Shown here: positions 22,611 to 35,466 of the stretch, in pieces
How positions within the stretch are numbered: the stretch's first letter is position 1
How the letters are laid out: each line of letters begins with the position of its first letter
Origin: Rutidosis leptorrhynchoides
Lineage: Eukaryota > Streptophyta > Magnoliopsida > Asterales > Asteraceae
Length of the DNA stretch: 64,000 nucleotides
Direction of reading: 5' to 3'
Assembly (NCBI RefSeq): GCF_046630445.1
Contig: NC_092336.1
Coordinates: 509,363,501-509,427,500 of the forward strand
Notes under the pieces: generated by a model
Seen by the model: the letters and a program-made list of their open reading frames with translations, nothing else
Database searches by the model: none
Told to the model about the DNA's origin: nothing
Translations under genes and position numbers: made by a program

Positions 22611-22856
22611 ATATTAACCAATATGCATGAGAAAGATACACAAGTTACGAACACCAAAATATTCTTCTGCAAAAGGAATTCTTGTTTCTGCCAAAACAAG
22701 AATTTAATCTCTGTCTTATCCCAAAGTGATATTCGTGTAACCCAGGCTATAAGGGTCGAATAATTACTTTCGGAAAGTGATACCACGATTCAGTGATTTA
22801 TCCGGCTATCGATTATTTTACCCTACACGAAAGAATTTAATAAAACCTCCAACAAT

Positions 22857-22869
22857 CGAAAGTAATTAT
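22857..22869 (+). other. Candidate self-complementary primer site of the Copia element
   Basis: The leader directly after the 5' LTR has no TGG-starting tRNA primer site. Instead cgaaagtaattat is the exact reverse complement of LTR positions 22760-22772 (ataattactttcg). A further 9 bases (ataatcgat, 22875-22883, overlapping the start codon) are complementary to 22808-22816. Confidence 0.4.
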
Positions 22870-22881
22870 CTGTTATAATCG

Positions 22882-25800
22882 ATGGCGGCTACGATGAAAC
22901 ACATGACGACGAATTTCTCCAAACTTGATAAGTTTGAGGGAATTGATTTTAGGAGATGGCAAAAGAAGATGCACTTCTTTCTGAGCAGCATGAGTGTGGT
23001 GTACGTACTCAGCACACCAATTCCTGAAGATCATGGTGATGATGCCACTATTGAACAAATTCGGAAAAGGTGCAAGTGGGAGAACGATGACTACATCGCT
23101 AGAGGTTTAATCCTCAATGGTATGGCTGATTCCCTTTTTGGTATTTACCTAAATGTTGAATCTTCTAAAGAACTATGGGACTGTTTAGAAACCAAGTATA
23201 TGTCTGAGGATGCTTCTAGTAAAAAGTTCCTTGTGAGTAATTTTAATAATTACAAGATGGTCGATTCTAGACCGGTCTTGGAACAATACAATGAGCTCAT
23301 TCGTATACTTGGTCAATTCACACAACATAAGATGAACATGGATGAGTCTATTCAAGTCTCAAGCATAATTGATAAACTACCTCCATCTTGGAAAGAATTT
23401 AAACATTCTTTGAAACATAAGAAGGAGGAGTTAACTCTTGTTGAGTTGGGTAGTCATCTGCGTATTGAGGAATCCCTCAGGTTGCAGGATAATGACAAGC
23501 CAAAGAGCAACGAAGTTGCTGGTACGTCTGTTGTCAATATGGTGGAACATAAAAAATTCACTAGTAATAATGACAAAAAGGGCAAACGTAAACATCAAGG
23601 TTATAACAAGGCTTATCCGAACAAGAAGTCTAAATTGACTTGTTGGAAGTGTGGTAAAACTGGACACATGAAAAAGGATTGCAAGGTTATTTTTGGTAAT
23701 AATAATGCCAAAGGATCTAGCACAAGCGGTTCGGGAAATGGTTTAAACAACCACAACTCGAAAGGTCAGAATATATTTAATAATTCAAATGAGAATTATT
23801 ATGTTTCATATATATCTGAGGCTTATTTTGTGCAGGATGATGATGTCGCGTGGTGGGTTGACTCGGGAGCCACCACCCATGTATGCAAGGATAGATTTTG
23901 GTTCAAGACTTACGAGTCCGTGACTGATGGATCAATTCTTCATATGGGAAATGAGTCAACAGCCTCTGTTCATGGACGTGAAAGTGTGGATTTGTGTTTT
24001 AGTTCTGGAAAAACTATTTGTTTGTTTGATGTTTTGCATGTACCACAAATAAGAAAAAATTTGGTTTCCAGTAGTGTGTTAAATTGTTGTGGTTATAAAC
24101 AAGTGATTGAATCTGATAAGTTTGTTTTGTCAAAACATGGTATGTTTGTTGGTTTTGGTTATTTATGCAATAGAATGTTTAGACTTAACATTAATCACTT
24201 GAATGTTAATTTTGCTTTTATATCTACTTCTAGCATAAATAATTCTACACTTTGGCATGCTAGACTAGGACATGTACACTTTAAAAGAATGCAAGATATG
24301 TCTAAAGATGGATTAATACCGGCCTTTGACATGAACAATGAAAAGTGTAAAACATGTATGTTAACAAAGATCACTAAGAAACCATTTCAAAATGTACATC
24401 GTGATACTGAAATTTTGGAATTAATACATAGTGATTTATGTGATTTGCATGCTACTCCTACTTTAGGGAACAAGAAATATTTTGTGACTTTTATTGATGA
24501 CGCTTCTAGATTTTGCTATGTTTATTTGTTACATACTAAGGATGAAGCATTAGATAAATTTAAAATATTTAAAACTGAAGTAGAATTACAACAAAAGGCT
24601 TTGATTAAAAGACTTAGAACAGATAGGGGAGGTGAATACATTGACCAATCGTATTTCCAATCCGTTGGTATTATCCATGAGACCACAGCTCCTTATACTC
24701 CACAACAAAATGGTATATCTGAAAGGAAGAATAGGGTCCTTAAGGAAATGGTTAATTCCATGTTATCCTATTCGGGTTTAAGTGAAGGATTTTGGGGGGA
24801 AGCTATGTTAACAGCTTGTTATTTGCTTAATAGAGTTCCTAACAAAAGAAACAAGATTACACCTTATGAACTTTGGAATAAAAGGAAACCTAACTTGAAT
24901 TATCTTCGGGTATGGGGCTGTAGGGCGGTTGTAAGACTACCTGATCCCAAGAAGAAAATTTTAGGTGAAAGAGGTATAGATCGCATATTTGTTGGATATG
25001 TTGAACATTCCAAGGCATATAGGTTCTATGTAATAGAGCCTAATGAGTTTGTCTCAATCAATTCTGTGATTGATTCAAGGGATGCAATCTTTGATGAAAA
25101 TCGATTTTCATCTATACCTAGACCAAAGGATATGATTCCAAGTAATAATGGAATCAATAAGGATTGTAATGATGAAGTCTCTGAAAAGGTTGTTGATCAG
25201 TCACTTGAGCTTCGGAAAAGCAAAAGAAAAAGGAAACCTAAATCATTTGGACCAGATTTTCAACTATACTTAGTTGAAGGTTCTAGGGATGATGTTTCTA
25301 CCCAATATTCATATTGTTTCAATGTTGATGATGATCCTAAAACATATGATGAAGCAATGAGGTCTCAGGATGTTGCATTCTGGAAAGAGGCAATTAATGA
25401 TGAGATAGATTCTATCATGGGCAATAACACTTGGGTGTTAGCTGATCTACCTCCTGGTTGCAAACCTTTGGGTTGCAAATGGATTTTCAAAAAGAAGATG
25501 AAGGTGGATGGAACTATTGAAAAGTTCAAGGCAAGGTTAGTCATTCAAGGCTTTAGACAAAAGTCTGGAATTGACTATTTTGATACTTATGCTCCCGTGG
25601 CACGTATCACTACCATTAGACTGCTGATTGCTTTTGCTACGATTCACAATCTAGTTATTCACCAGATGGATGTGAAGACAGCATTCTTGAATGGTGAATT
25701 GGATGAGGAGGTTTATATGAACCAACCTCAGGGCTTTGTCATGCCAGGAAATGAAGGCAAGGTGTGCAAACTTGTGAAATCCTTATATGGTTTGAAACAA

Positions 25801-26874
25801 GCACCTAAGCAATGGCATCAAAAGTTTGATGAAGTGATTTTATCTAGTGGTTTTAAATTAAACCAAGCCGATAAATGTGTATATAGTAAATTTGATGATT
25901 CTGGTAAAGGAGTTATAATTTGTCTATATGTTGATGACATGTTAATCTTTGGGACTGACCAAAGTCAGGTTGATTTAACAAAAGAATTTTTGTCATCAAA
26001 ATTCTCCATGAAAGATATGGGGGAGGCTGACGTTATCCTTGGCATTAGGATCAAACGTGAAAGCAAAGGAATTTCGATTTGTCAATCTCATTATATTGAG
26101 AAGGTGTTGAAAAAGTTCAATTGCTTTGAATGTAATCCTGTGAGTACCCCTGTTGATCCAAGTGAGAAGCTTATGCCTAATCAAGGTGAACCTGTATCAC
26201 AACTTGAGTATTCTCAGGTGATTGGCTGTTTGATGTACGCCATGACTTGTACAAGGCCGGATATTGCTTTTGCTGTGGGAAAACTGAGTAGATATACTAG
26301 TAATCCTAGTACTCATCACTGGCAAGCAATTAGGCGGGTGCTGAAGTACTTGAAGAAAACTATGAACTATAGTTTATCTTATAATGGGTTTCCTTCGGTA
26401 ATAGAAGGATATTCTGATGCGAGTTGGATAACCAATATTGAAGATCATTCTTCAACGAGTGGTTGGGTGTTCTTGCTTGGGGGAGGTACTATTTCATGGG
26501 CTTCTAAGAAGCAGACATGTATTACCAACTCAACGATGGAATCTGAGTTTGTTGCTTTAGCTGCTGCTGGTAAAGAAGGAGAATGGCTTAGAAACTTGAT
26601 CCATGAGATACCATTATGGCCTAAACCTATAGCACCCATGTCTATCCATTGTGATAGTGCTGCGACATTGGCAAAGGCTTATAGCCAGATGTACAATGGA
26701 AAGTCTAGACACTTAGGTGTCAAACATAGCATGATTTGTGAACTCATCATGAATGGGGTGATTTCTATAGTGTTTGTGAGGTCACAACAGAATTTAGCTG
26801 ATCACTTGACGAAGGGATTGGCAAGAGACTTGGTGAACAAGTCTGCTGTGGGGATGGGTTTAAAGTCTACATAA
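22882..26874 (+). CDS. Ty1/Copia gag-pol polyprotein
   Basis: 1330 residues, uninterrupted. It supplies all proteins for retrotransposition in a cytoplasmic particle. Gag: [19 protein letters not shown] at the N-terminus, zinc knuckle [14 protein letters not shown] at about 254-267. Protease: [12 protein letters not shown] at about 324-335. Integrase: HHCC zinc finger (LWHARLGH...KCKTCM) from about 457, catalytic D in HSDLCDL (about 518), D in TDRGGEY (about 579), E in SERKNR (about 614). [21 protein letters not shown] and YVDDMLIFG at 1016-1023. RNase H: SDASW (about 1179), [10 protein letters not shown] and [10 protein letters not shown] near the end. Integrase before RT is the Copia order. 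The ATG at 22882 is only 27 bases after the LTR. Lineage within Copia not assigned. Confidence 0.97.
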   Translation: MAATMKHMTTNFSKLDKFEGIDFRRWQKKMHFFLSSMSVVYVLSTPIPEDHGDDATIEQIRKRCKWENDDYIARGLILNGMADSLFGIYLNVESSKELWDCLETKYMSEDASSKKFLVSNFNNYKMVDSRPVLEQYNELIRILGQFTQHKMNMDESIQVSSIIDKLPPSWKEFKHSLKHKKEELTLVELGSHLRIEESLRLQDNDKPKSNEVAGTSVVNMVEHKKFTSNNDKKGKRKHQGYNKAYPNKKSKLTCWKCGKTGHMKKDCKVIFGNNNAKGSSTSGSGNGLNNHNSKGQNIFNNSNENYYVSYISEAYFVQDDDVAWWVDSGATTHVCKDRFWFKTYESVTDGSILHMGNESTASVHGRESVDLCFSSGKTICLFDVLHVPQIRKNLVSSSVLNCCGYKQVIESDKFVLSKHGMFVGFGYLCNRMFRLNINHLNVNFAFISTSSINNSTLWHARLGHVHFKRMQDMSKDGLIPAFDMNNEKCKTCMLTKITKKPFQNVHRDTEILELIHSDLCDLHATPTLGNKKYFVTFIDDASRFCYVYLLHTKDEALDKFKIFKTEVELQQKALIKRLRTDRGGEYIDQSYFQSVGIIHETTAPYTPQQNGISERKNRVLKEMVNSMLSYSGLSEGFWGEAMLTACYLLNRVPNKRNKITPYELWNKRKPNLNYLRVWGCRAVVRLPDPKKKILGERGIDRIFVGYVEHSKAYRFYVIEPNEFVSINSVIDSRDAIFDENRFSSIPRPKDMIPSNNGINKDCNDEVSEKVVDQSLELRKSKRKRKPKSFGPDFQLYLVEGSRDDVSTQYSYCFNVDDDPKTYDEAMRSQDVAFWKEAINDEIDSIMGNNTWVLADLPPGCKPLGCKWIFKKKMKVDGTIEKFKARLVIQGFRQKSGIDYFDTYAPVARITTIRLLIAFATIHNLVIHQMDVKTAFLNGELDEEVYMNQPQGFVMPGNEGKVCKLVKSLYGLKQAPKQWHQKFDEVILSSGFKLNQADKCVYSKFDDSGKGVIICLYVDDMLIFGTDQSQVDLTKEFLSSKFSMKDMGEADVILGIRIKRESKGISICQSHYIEKVLKKFNCFECNPVSTPVDPSEKLMPNQGEPVSQLEYSQVIGCLMYAMTCTRPDIAFAVGKLSRYTSNPSTHHWQAIRRVLKYLKKTMNYSLSYNGFPSVIEGYSDASWITNIEDHSSTSGWVFLLGGGTISWASKKQTCITNSTMESEFVALAAAGKEGEWLRNLIHEIPLWPKPIAPMSIHCDSAATLAKAYSQMYNGKSRHLGVKHSMICELIMNGVISIVFVRSQQNLADHLTKGLARDLVNKSAVGMGLKST

Positions 26875-27390
26875 ATTTCTAATTATAAGATACCCAATTC
26901 CCTTCTGATGAAAATTAGAAGTTGAATTCAATGTGGAAGGCTTATACTTAGAAATTTGGAGTACAAAATTTTGTATCATCCCAAGGTAAGGTATGTACTC
27001 GGACCTGTTGAAGGTGAGGATGAAGTTTAGCTTCTTAATGGTTTATTTGAAAAAGTGCAATAGCAGGTGCATGACTGAAATGAACTACCTATGTGAATGT
27101 GAAGTTTTGCCGCTTCAACAAAGCTTGGACTTTTGCTTTAGATACATTCATGAATGGATATGGACACATGGCTTGTAAAGTGTCAGGATAGCTTTAGAGT
27201 ATTTGAAAACTTATGTGTATGTTATTTTCAGTTATTCAAATGGGTTGAAGGGTTCAATTCTTAGAACACCCCGATTCTCGAATATTTGGAATGTGTAATG
27301 TACTAAGGTGAAAATTCAATCTTCAAGATATTTTCATTTATGCATGAGTTTTGTTTTAATTTGTTTAATTCTCATGAAACGAATTGCACT
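26875..27390 (+). other. 3' noncoding region of the Copia element
   Basis: About 515 bases between the gag-pol stop and the polypurine tract. A 61-codon frame at 26993 has no recognisable motif and I do not consider it a gene. Confidence 0.6.
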
Positions 27391-27404
27391 AAATTGGGGA
27401 GGAT
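27391..27404 (+). other. Polypurine tract of the Copia element
   Basis: aaattggggaggat directly before the 3' LTR (27405), the standard plus-strand primer position. Confidence 0.85.
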
Positions 27405-29098
27405 TGTTGTAAATTTAGTGTAATTTTGGGTTTTAATCTACACTTGTAAATGGGTTTGGAGGTACGGAGTGTACACCCATTAAGTGATAGATTACCCGAA
27501 CCCAAAAGTGGTTTTCCATTATTTACTATCATGACTTGGTCTACCTGAAATTTGACTAAGTGTTTTCAGTACTAAGTTTTCTTAGTAAGCTGAAATTTGG
27601 CTAAGTGTTTTGTGCTGGTTGTTCTGCATTGCTGGTCCTTGTACTGGTTGTTCTGCATTGCTGGTCCTTGTGCTGGTTGTTCTGCATTGCTGGTCCCTGT
27701 GCTGGTTGTTCTGCGCAGCTGGTCCCTGTGCTGGTTGTTCTGCGCAGCTGGTCCCTGTGCTGGTTGTTCTGCGCAGCTGGTCTTGTTTGCTGGTTCCTCT
27801 GCGCTGCTGGTCCTGTATGCTGACTTTTGCGCTGCTGGTCCTGTATGCTGACTTTTGCGCTGCTGGTCCTGTTTGCTGATTTTTGCGCTGCTGGTCCTTT
27901 TGCAGTGCTGGTTCTTAAGAGACAGCAGTAAGAAAACACTTAACACAATTTTGAGTGATTACGGAAGAATTATTCTTGCACCCACTTTTGCTTTAGTGGT
28001 TGAAGGAATAATACTTGTTTATTATAAAGTGATCACTCATGCTTTGATAGTTGTAAAATATAATATTTGTTTATTGTAAAAGTAACAACTTTTACTTTAA
28101 TGATGGAAGTGATAATATTTGTTTATAGAAATATTCTTTCTGTAACCACTTTTGAATATTATAGAAGATACTTTTATTAATCAATCGGCCAATTGATTTT
28201 AATAAAAGACTCTTTCATGATTAAGGGTGTATATAAATATATTAACCAATATGCATGAGAAAGATACACAAGTTACGAACACCTTGTACTGGTTGTTCTG
28301 CATTGCTGGTCCTTGTGCTGGTTGTTCTGCATTGCTGGTCCCTGTGCTGGTTGTTCTGCGCAGCTGGTCCCTGTGCTGGTTGTTCTGCGCAGCTGGTCTT
28401 GTTTGCTGGTTCCTCTGCGCTGCTGGTCCTGTATGCTGACTTTTGCGCTGCTGGTCCTGTATGCTGACTTTTGCGCTGCTGGTCCTGTTTGCTGATTTTT
28501 GCGCTGCTGGTCCTTTTGCAGTGCTGGTTCTTAAGAGACAGCAGTAAGAAAACACTTAACACAATTTTGAGTGATTACGGAAGAATTATTCTTGCACCCA
28601 CTTTTGTTTTAGTGGTTGAAGGAATAATACTTGTTTATTATAAAGTGATCACTCATGCTTTGATAGTTGTAAAATATAATATTTGTTTATTGTAAAAGTA
28701 ACAACTTTTACTTTAATGATGGAAGTGATAATATTTGTTTATAGAAATATTCTTCCTGTAACCACTTTTGAATATTATAGAAGATACTTTTATTAATCAA
28801 TCGGCCAATTGATTTTAATAAAAGACTCTTTCATGATTAAGGGTGTATATAAATATATTAACCAATATGCATGAGAAAGATACACAAGTTACGAACACCA
28901 AAATATTCTTCTGCAAAAGGAATTCTTGTTTCTGCCAAAACAAGAATTTAATCTCTGTCTTATCCCAAAGTGATATTCGTGTAACCCAGGCTATAAGGGT
29001 CGAATAATTACTTTCGGAAAGTGATACCACGATTCAGTGATTTATCCGGCTATCGATTATTTTACCCTACACGAAAGAATTTAATAAAACCTCCAACA
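27405..29098 (+). repeat. 3' LTR of the Copia element with internal duplication
   Basis: 1694 bp against 1049 bp for the 5' LTR. The extra 645 bp come from a tandem duplication: 27639-28283 is followed directly by a second copy starting in the minisatellite (gaacacc joined to ttgtactgg at 28283/28284, sharing CC). The first minisatellite block also has one more gcgcag unit than the 5' LTR. The second TATA box is at about 28848. Confidence 0.92.
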
Positions 29099-29203
29099 CT
29101 TTTCAAGAAGGGGAGAAGGGTTAAAGGGTTTTAGAGCATAAGAATTTTGCAAGAGTTCGTCGCAAATTAATTTGGAATGATAACGATGAATTTGTCCTTG
29201 AAT

Positions 29204-29215
29204 GGTTTGATACCA
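29204..29215 (-). other. Primer binding site candidate, copy B
   Basis: Duplicate of 14501-14512 (TGGTATCAAACC on the minus strand), with the LTR-like region starting at 29218. Confidence 0.45.
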
Positions 29216-29217
29216 AC

Positions 29218-30036
29218 TGATAAGGATGAGATTAATTAACAACACAAACGTGTTATTAACAAAACAGAGTCCACGCAAACAATTACGTAAACCCAAAAAA
29301 AAACAGTATAACAACAATAGCTAAAAGAATACGTTTATGTGAATTTAAAAGAAAAGCCACCAGGACCTTTACTTATGCGAAGTATTTATACTGAAAGGAA
29401 ATAGCAATTGACTAGGACCACAACTCTAAATAGACTAGGAGTCCTTAACTTATTCAAACTTGAAACAAATAAATAATTATATAAAATAGATAAACATATT
29501 GTGAAGTGATCGACCAACTCTTTGGTAGACTACGTAGTCGATCATCCCGTTGAAGTGGTCGACCAACTCTCTTTATTGTTTGGTAGACTACATAGTCAAC
29601 CATCATTTTGAAGTGGTAGACCAACAATTGGTCGACTACAGGCAAAAAAAGGTGTAGTCGACCACTCTGTACATGTGGTTTACCAAAATGATGGTCGACT
29701 CAATGGTTTATATTGCCAATTTTTTTTTATAAAAAGTGTATTTTGTCCAAGAACTTTGAAAAAAGTTTATTTTGGTGAATTCCCCAAATTAATATCATCA
29801 AACTATCATAAAAAAGTAAATAAGTTGAGGTAAACATATTCACTGCATAAAAGATTGATTTTGATTCATATTTAAAAGGAAAAAATTTAAAAACATGATT
29901 AGGACTCTTCCAAAAACTGACGCTATAAAATGAGAAACTGAGAAATGTTTTATATAGTTAAAAAATTGTATGACACATATCTAAAATTTATATTTAGTGT
30001 TACAACCTTCATGATTGAAGATTAGGACTTCTCGTT
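29218..30036 (-). repeat. LTR-like region with GTCGAC words, copy B
   Basis: As 14515 onward but without the hAT MITE: the sequence runs through the single CTACATAG at 29588-29595. GTCGAC words at 29508-29570 and 29630-29700. One word here reads gtcgatcatc where copy A has gtcgaccaac. Confidence 0.5.
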
Positions 30037-30155
30037 GATATGTACACAACCATTTTTTACACATACACAACCAAACATGCTTTTTAATGTTGTACTGTAC
30101 AACACTGTAAAGCATATTTGGTTGTGTATGTGTAAAAATTAGTTGTGTACATATC
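30037..30155. mobile_element. Foldback (palindromic) element, copy B, complete
   Basis: 119 bp, near-perfect palindrome: gatatgtacacaacca, tttttacacatacacaacca and aaacatgctttt on the left pair with aaagcatatttggttgtg and tatgtgtaaaaa and ggttgtgtacatatc-like sequence on the right around a tactgtaca centre. Could be a small foldback MITE; no clear target duplication seen. Confidence 0.7.
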
Positions 30156-30943
30156 ACTCCCCTTTCTGTTTGGTTTGAACACCATCATGTTTAGTTGTTG
30201 AGTTCTAGTTTATTTTGTGTGTTTATTTGTATATGTATACCTGTTTATAGTAATCAATAAAATATCTTCTTGCTTTTCAAAAAAAAAAAAATAATTAAAA
30301 TTTATATTTATGAATAAATATAAATATATCTATAATATCATATAAATCTCTAAAATGATAATGTCATAAATAAGTATTATCCAAACTTAAAAAAAATCAA
30401 CAATAAAGAAAAAAATTTATAAGCCCCTCATGATGATTTCATTAAAATAATTAATTATTTTAATAAAAATATTAACATGTTAATTGTATAATATATGAAG
30501 CATTATATACAACCTTATAATAAATTACTCCCATAACCTATGTACAATAATTGAAGCATTATGTATAACTTTATGGTAAAACACCCCTCATTATCATATG
30601 TACAATATTTGAAACATTATGTACAATATTATGATAAAACACCTACATGACTATATATATAAACTTAAATACAAATTGTACAATCTTTTACAAAACACCC
30701 CTTGAACACATGTACAAACTTTGAAGCATATTATACAACCTTCATATAATAATTGTATTTTAGTTTTTATAAAAAAAATTAAAGAGGTATTTGTTATTAC
30801 TAATAATTATCATTAAAAATATAAATACTCAATTTTAGAGCAAACTTTATTATTATTATTATTCAAATATGAATTCTTTTTACGAGATTAATTACGTTAC
30901 ATATGTATGCGAAATACATGTCTTAATAAAATATTGTAATGTA
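30156..30943. other. AT-rich spacer, no gene
   Basis: Counterpart of 16119-16911, same features, no coding potential. Confidence 0.5.
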
Positions 30944-31139
30944 CTCCCTCCATCTCATTATAAGTGTCCACTTATTTTTTTCACACAGATTTAGAAAATT
31001 CCACTAACTTCATTCTCCACCAATCAGAAATCTTCTCTCTCCAGAATAACCTCTTCTGATTGGTTGAAACATAAAGTGGACAATTGCAATGGGACGTCCC
31101 AAAATGAAAATGTGGACACTTTAAGTGGTACGGAGGGAG
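30944..31139. mobile_element. Stowaway-like MITE, copy B
   Basis: Same 196-bp element as 16912-17107, with CTCCCTCC...GGAGGGAG ends and TA on both sides. Confidence 0.9.
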
Positions 31140-31141
31140 TA

Positions 31142-31392
31142 GCTTTTATGACAAGAAAAATAATAATTGTGTTGAGAATTGAAAGAAAGTGGTGGGAGAA
31201 TAAATGTAGTTTATTTATTCTGACCAAGTTAAGTATATCAATATGTTTGTAAAAACGACGACAACTTTCTTAGTCGAAATCTGTGGTTCCACGGATCATT
31301 AAACAAAATGACTTTAGCATGTAGTAATACCTAAAACATATCATTAAACTGTTTCATTTAAACAAACCCGTGATTCCACAGGTCATTTCATT

Positions 31393-31462
<70 letters not shown>

Positions 31463-31999
31463 ATGGAGATGTAAAAAATTGCTAGAAACTTCTACATGAA
31501 GCTGGCGATGGAGAACAGAAAAGATCAGAAAGAAACCCTATGCTAATAAATATTTGATGTGTTAAATGACTAAAATACCCTTAATCATTAAAATAATCGA
31601 GTGAACAGTAAATATGTATGTTCAATTGATATAATTGTAATTGTAATGTATAATTATAAGCCTTTATAAATAAAAGAAACATATTAAGTTAAACAACCTA
31701 CCACACATACTAGTTTTTGCGGATACGCTATCATTACCCAATTCGGAAGGTTAGTTAATAAAATTAACTAGTTTAATACTTACAAATTCACGGAATTACG
31801 AAATAAAGTTGCTGACTTACGACTCAAAATATACGATGCATGTAAGGACTATTGACGTAAGTGGTGATGATATGGAGCATATGTTGGAAAATTTGGTTAA
31901 AACAAATTAGTATTTACATATCAGTAACTATTTAGTGGATAAAAGGTGAATGAGATATTGCGTCTCAAAGATGGGTGTTTAGTGCACAAATGCTGAGAT
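31142..31999. other. Spacer with TG/TA microsatellite, copy B
   Basis: (TG)n(TA)n at 31394-31459; otherwise as 17110-17960. Confidence 0.65.
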
Positions 32000-33035
32000 A
32001 GGTGGGATGCTATCCCACATCACTCAAAGAATTAATTATTGGGTGGTTTATAAGGTTTTGAGTCAAAGCTATGTTGTGAGCTTGTGCACGCGCGCACGAG
32101 TGTGTGTTTTACTCCTTTGCCTACGCGTGCAAGGGGTTGCAGGGAAGTGGATTTGGGTTTTAGATTTCTCTAATCCAATGCGTGCTCGCGCTACCTGCGG
32201 ACAACAATGTTGCTCTGAAAATCCGGGCCCGTGCGAGCCAGTTTTTGCAATAAGTTTTTTGACTTGCCACTCAATAAAAACGATTTTCTTGTCCACTAAA
32301 GAAAACTATTTTTCTTGTTCACCAAGAATAGATCGTGTCCTTTTTGGTTGATATTGTAAATCGTTTCCTTTTTCAAAGGATTGCGTTTGCACTATAAATA
32401 CCAACCTTTTGGTATTTTGAGAGACGCAAAAACCAAAATCGTATGCTACATACACAAATTTGAAAAACACAACAATCATTCACCTACGAATTTGAGTATC
32501 TCGAATTTGTTTTTTGACTTTCGTCTTGTTACAAGAACGGTCTCACCGTTTCCAAACTCTTTTTAGGCAAGTGTTCAAGTCCGGCAATACGTTGCTTCGA
32601 ACCGGTGTACCCTGGGAATAGACGTCGAATCTATTTAAGAAAATTGTGTCAAACACAAGCCCGATTTAATCCTTAAACTCGGTTTGGTCGTATTTATTTT
32701 TAGTTTGCATATTATTTTTATCGATTTATACACACATAACGTTCTTTTTTTCTTTTTCCTCATAGACGCAACATGATCTCCCCGTTCTGGTTACTTTTTT
32801 GACAAATGTTCAAGTCTGGCTGTACATTGCTTCAGACCGGTGTACTGTGGGAACATACGAGGAATTTCTTTAAGAAAATTATGTCAAACACAAGTCCAGT
32901 TCTATTAAGGTATTATTGTTTCTACTTTGTTTAGGTTTTATATTTTACAGGTTTCAGAATCAACGATCCAACATATTTTCAGGTTTGATCCTTAATCTTT
33001 TCGCTTTTAATCTGATTATTTGTTTTGTGCGAACG
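32000..33035 (+). repeat. LTR-like sequence, plus orientation, copy B
   Basis: Counterpart of 17961-18985 with the TATA box at 32393-32400 and a single copy of the phrase that is doubled in copy A. No gene. Confidence 0.4.
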
Positions 33036-33992
33036 TGTAACACCCTGAACTCAAACGTATGTGTAGGCATTTAAATAAGATCGGTGTCGAAGGGCCGGTC
33101 AAAAATAGCCTAATTACCTTTAACTTAGTAAGGGTAAGCAGGATTCGTTCCACGGAAAATATTGATTAATGACAAGCAATTTTCAGGATTTGATTGGTTG
33201 TTTAACTAATGGGTAACTAGAACTAATCAACTAAATTGAAACTTAAACACTTAAACTAAGAGCACAATTGAAAGATTGAAATGTAAACAATAAGATTAAA
33301 AGCCTTTATCCCTTCACAATCTCAATTTAGCATGCATTCATTCAAACAAGCATTATGTTTACCAAGTATTGATCAAATCTCATAGACAAGATTTCTTAAG
33401 TTCATCAATTCTAACTATCTTGGGATTGAACTATGCAACTTAGACAATATGTATTTATCCTTAATCTAATTAACATTAAGTTGGATCAAGAACACAATGT
33501 TAAATCACAATAATTTAACTTGCAATAATAAAAATCATAGAACTTGCATTGATCAATAATTGATTGGTTTATAACATCACTATCCAAAAGACATAAGTAT
33601 TAAAACATCATAAACCACATAAACTTGAATGAACTAATACATGTTTAATTGTTCATGGAAGGAATAAAGATAAGAAAACTAGCCAAGCATATTGGTGATG
33701 ATGATCACGGTGATTCTTTGAAGTTGCATGATGAACACCACTTGAATCCTTTAGTAATGATGATTATGGTGTGTTGTTGTGTGATTAGGGTTGATATCTG
33801 CACTAAAAACTGATGGAAATAGTGTGTGTTTCGTAACCCTAATGCTCCCTTTATATAGGGGTGAGAAAACTTGCTCCCAAAGCTAAAACTCAAAATTCCC
33901 GGCATCAGCTTTTTTGCATGGGCGTAATTTACGCCAGCCTGGCGTAAATTACGCTAGTGTTAGGACCATGTTGGGCGTATTTGTACGCTAGG
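33036..33992 (-). repeat. LTR-like sequence with palindromic words, copy B
   Basis: Counterpart of 19034-19992; ggcgtaatttacgcc at 33921-33935, minus-strand TATA box at about 33850. Confidence 0.4.
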
Positions 33993-35466
33993 TGTAACAC
34001 CCTGATTTTTTTAAACACAGCGGAAGTATATAATTACCAAAATAATCCTGGTTAACGTTTACAAACCATAGTTAACAAATCAACTTAGTTAACATTATTA
34101 CAATATTCCAAAATGACAGTGTTACTTAAAAACATTACAAAATCAGAAAACATCAGAGTTCAGCTAATAGTCAAACATGTCTTCATCCCGTCCGTAGCAC
34201 CCTTCTTACAGCAGTACCAAACCTGCAATGGGTGGAAATGTAGGGGAATTAGCACAACTGCTAAGTGAATGGATACTATCTAACTGACCAAGCATAAGCA
34301 ACTGAACATGCAAGGGTCACATATATGCTAACAACCGGAACTAGCATACAACAACTGACAATATGAGGATCGACAGCTTGTATGAGCACACGACTTAGCT
34401 GATCAGGCTACAGTCTACCGATAGTCCGCTTTACTCACTCCGCTGCATAACCGTCCAGACGCAACACATGCGTCCTTCTATGCTATATTGAACAATCAGT
34501 AACATCATGACCCGACCAGGCTACCACGGTCGACCTCACACAAACCCTACCTTACCGCCTCGGTGGGTTCCCAACCTTGCTGCCTCGGTTGGTGTCCAAC
34601 TAACAGTGCGGACATAAGATCACAGATAATCAATCATGCAATCGTCCTAACTAGCATGACAATATCTAACTACACATGGTATTCATACTGAGCATAAAAA
34701 TAATATAAAGAGTCTGAACACGTAGCGTGTGAGCTACTTAATACTCTATCCGGAGATAGACCCACTCACCAAATACCAGCAACTAGCTCATATAATCTAT
34801 CACTGAGCGGCTTCCTTATCCTTATCACCTGGACATAAGGCAAATCAAGTTAGTTTCTGTCCGTTAGCACAAAATAGCACACAACAGTAAATCAGTAACA
34901 AAAGTGTCACGAAAAGTCCACCTAACACTTATGCATTTTCAGAATTTACATCCTGATTATCATAAGTCACGCGGACAGCATAACGGCTAGAAAACAGCTA
35001 AATTAAACAACATTGCAGTTATGATCTACACCCGTACGGTTGCACATGCATCCGTACGGTTGCAAGTCCATCCGTACGGTTGCATAGTGCATCCGTACGG
35101 TTGCACACTCACTGCCCGGTTGTACCAACACCACTGCATCCGTACGGTTGCACATGCACTCGTACAGTTGCACAATGTACCCGTGCGGTTGCAGGATGCA
35201 ACCGTACGGTTGATTTCTTCATGCAGCAGCAGCAGAAACCGACAGGTTTCGAATCAAAATCGCTCAATCTCGTTTCCAGATATGTTTTTTACCCAAAATC
35301 TACATACAACATGTTCGGAAAACGTTTAGGGACTCAAACCCTCTAGTTTTAAGCATTAGCAACACTGATTTGGCTAAATTTAACTCAAAATCCACTTTTG
35401 ACAAAAGCTAACTTAAAACCACACAAATCTAACAATTTGGAACTGAAAATCACGAATTGTTACTGA
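33993..35466 (-). repeat. Truncated Gypsy-type LTR, copy B
   Basis: Counterpart of 19993-21466. At 35466 it is interrupted by the insertion of Athila element 1, next to actga (35462-35466), which would be the left target duplication; the partner is outside the window. Confidence 0.55.
35031..35212. repeat. Minisatellite of ccgtacggttgca words, copy B
   Basis: Same array as 21031-21212. Confidence 0.9.

Larger units (their letters stand above)
21806..22854 (+). repeat. 5' LTR of the Copia element
   Basis: 1049 bp. It contains a minisatellite of 28-29 bp units (ctggttgttctgcattg variants) at about 22011-22285, a TATA box at 22602-22610 and a transcript leader of about 210 bases before the LTR end. 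Confidence 0.95.
21806..29098 (+). mobile_element. Intact young Ty1/Copia retrotransposon
   Basis: LTRs start TGTTGTAAAT and end CCTCCAACA. A perfect 5-bp target duplication CTTTT lies at 21801-21805 and 29099-29103; removing the element restores gagttcttttcaagaagg as seen uninterrupted at 14392. The polyprotein is a single open frame without stops, and the LTRs differ by only a few bases apart from a length change, so the insertion is recent. Layout: 5' LTR, 27-base leader, gag-pol, about 530 bases of 3' noncoding sequence, polypurine tract, 3' LTR. Confidence 0.97.
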
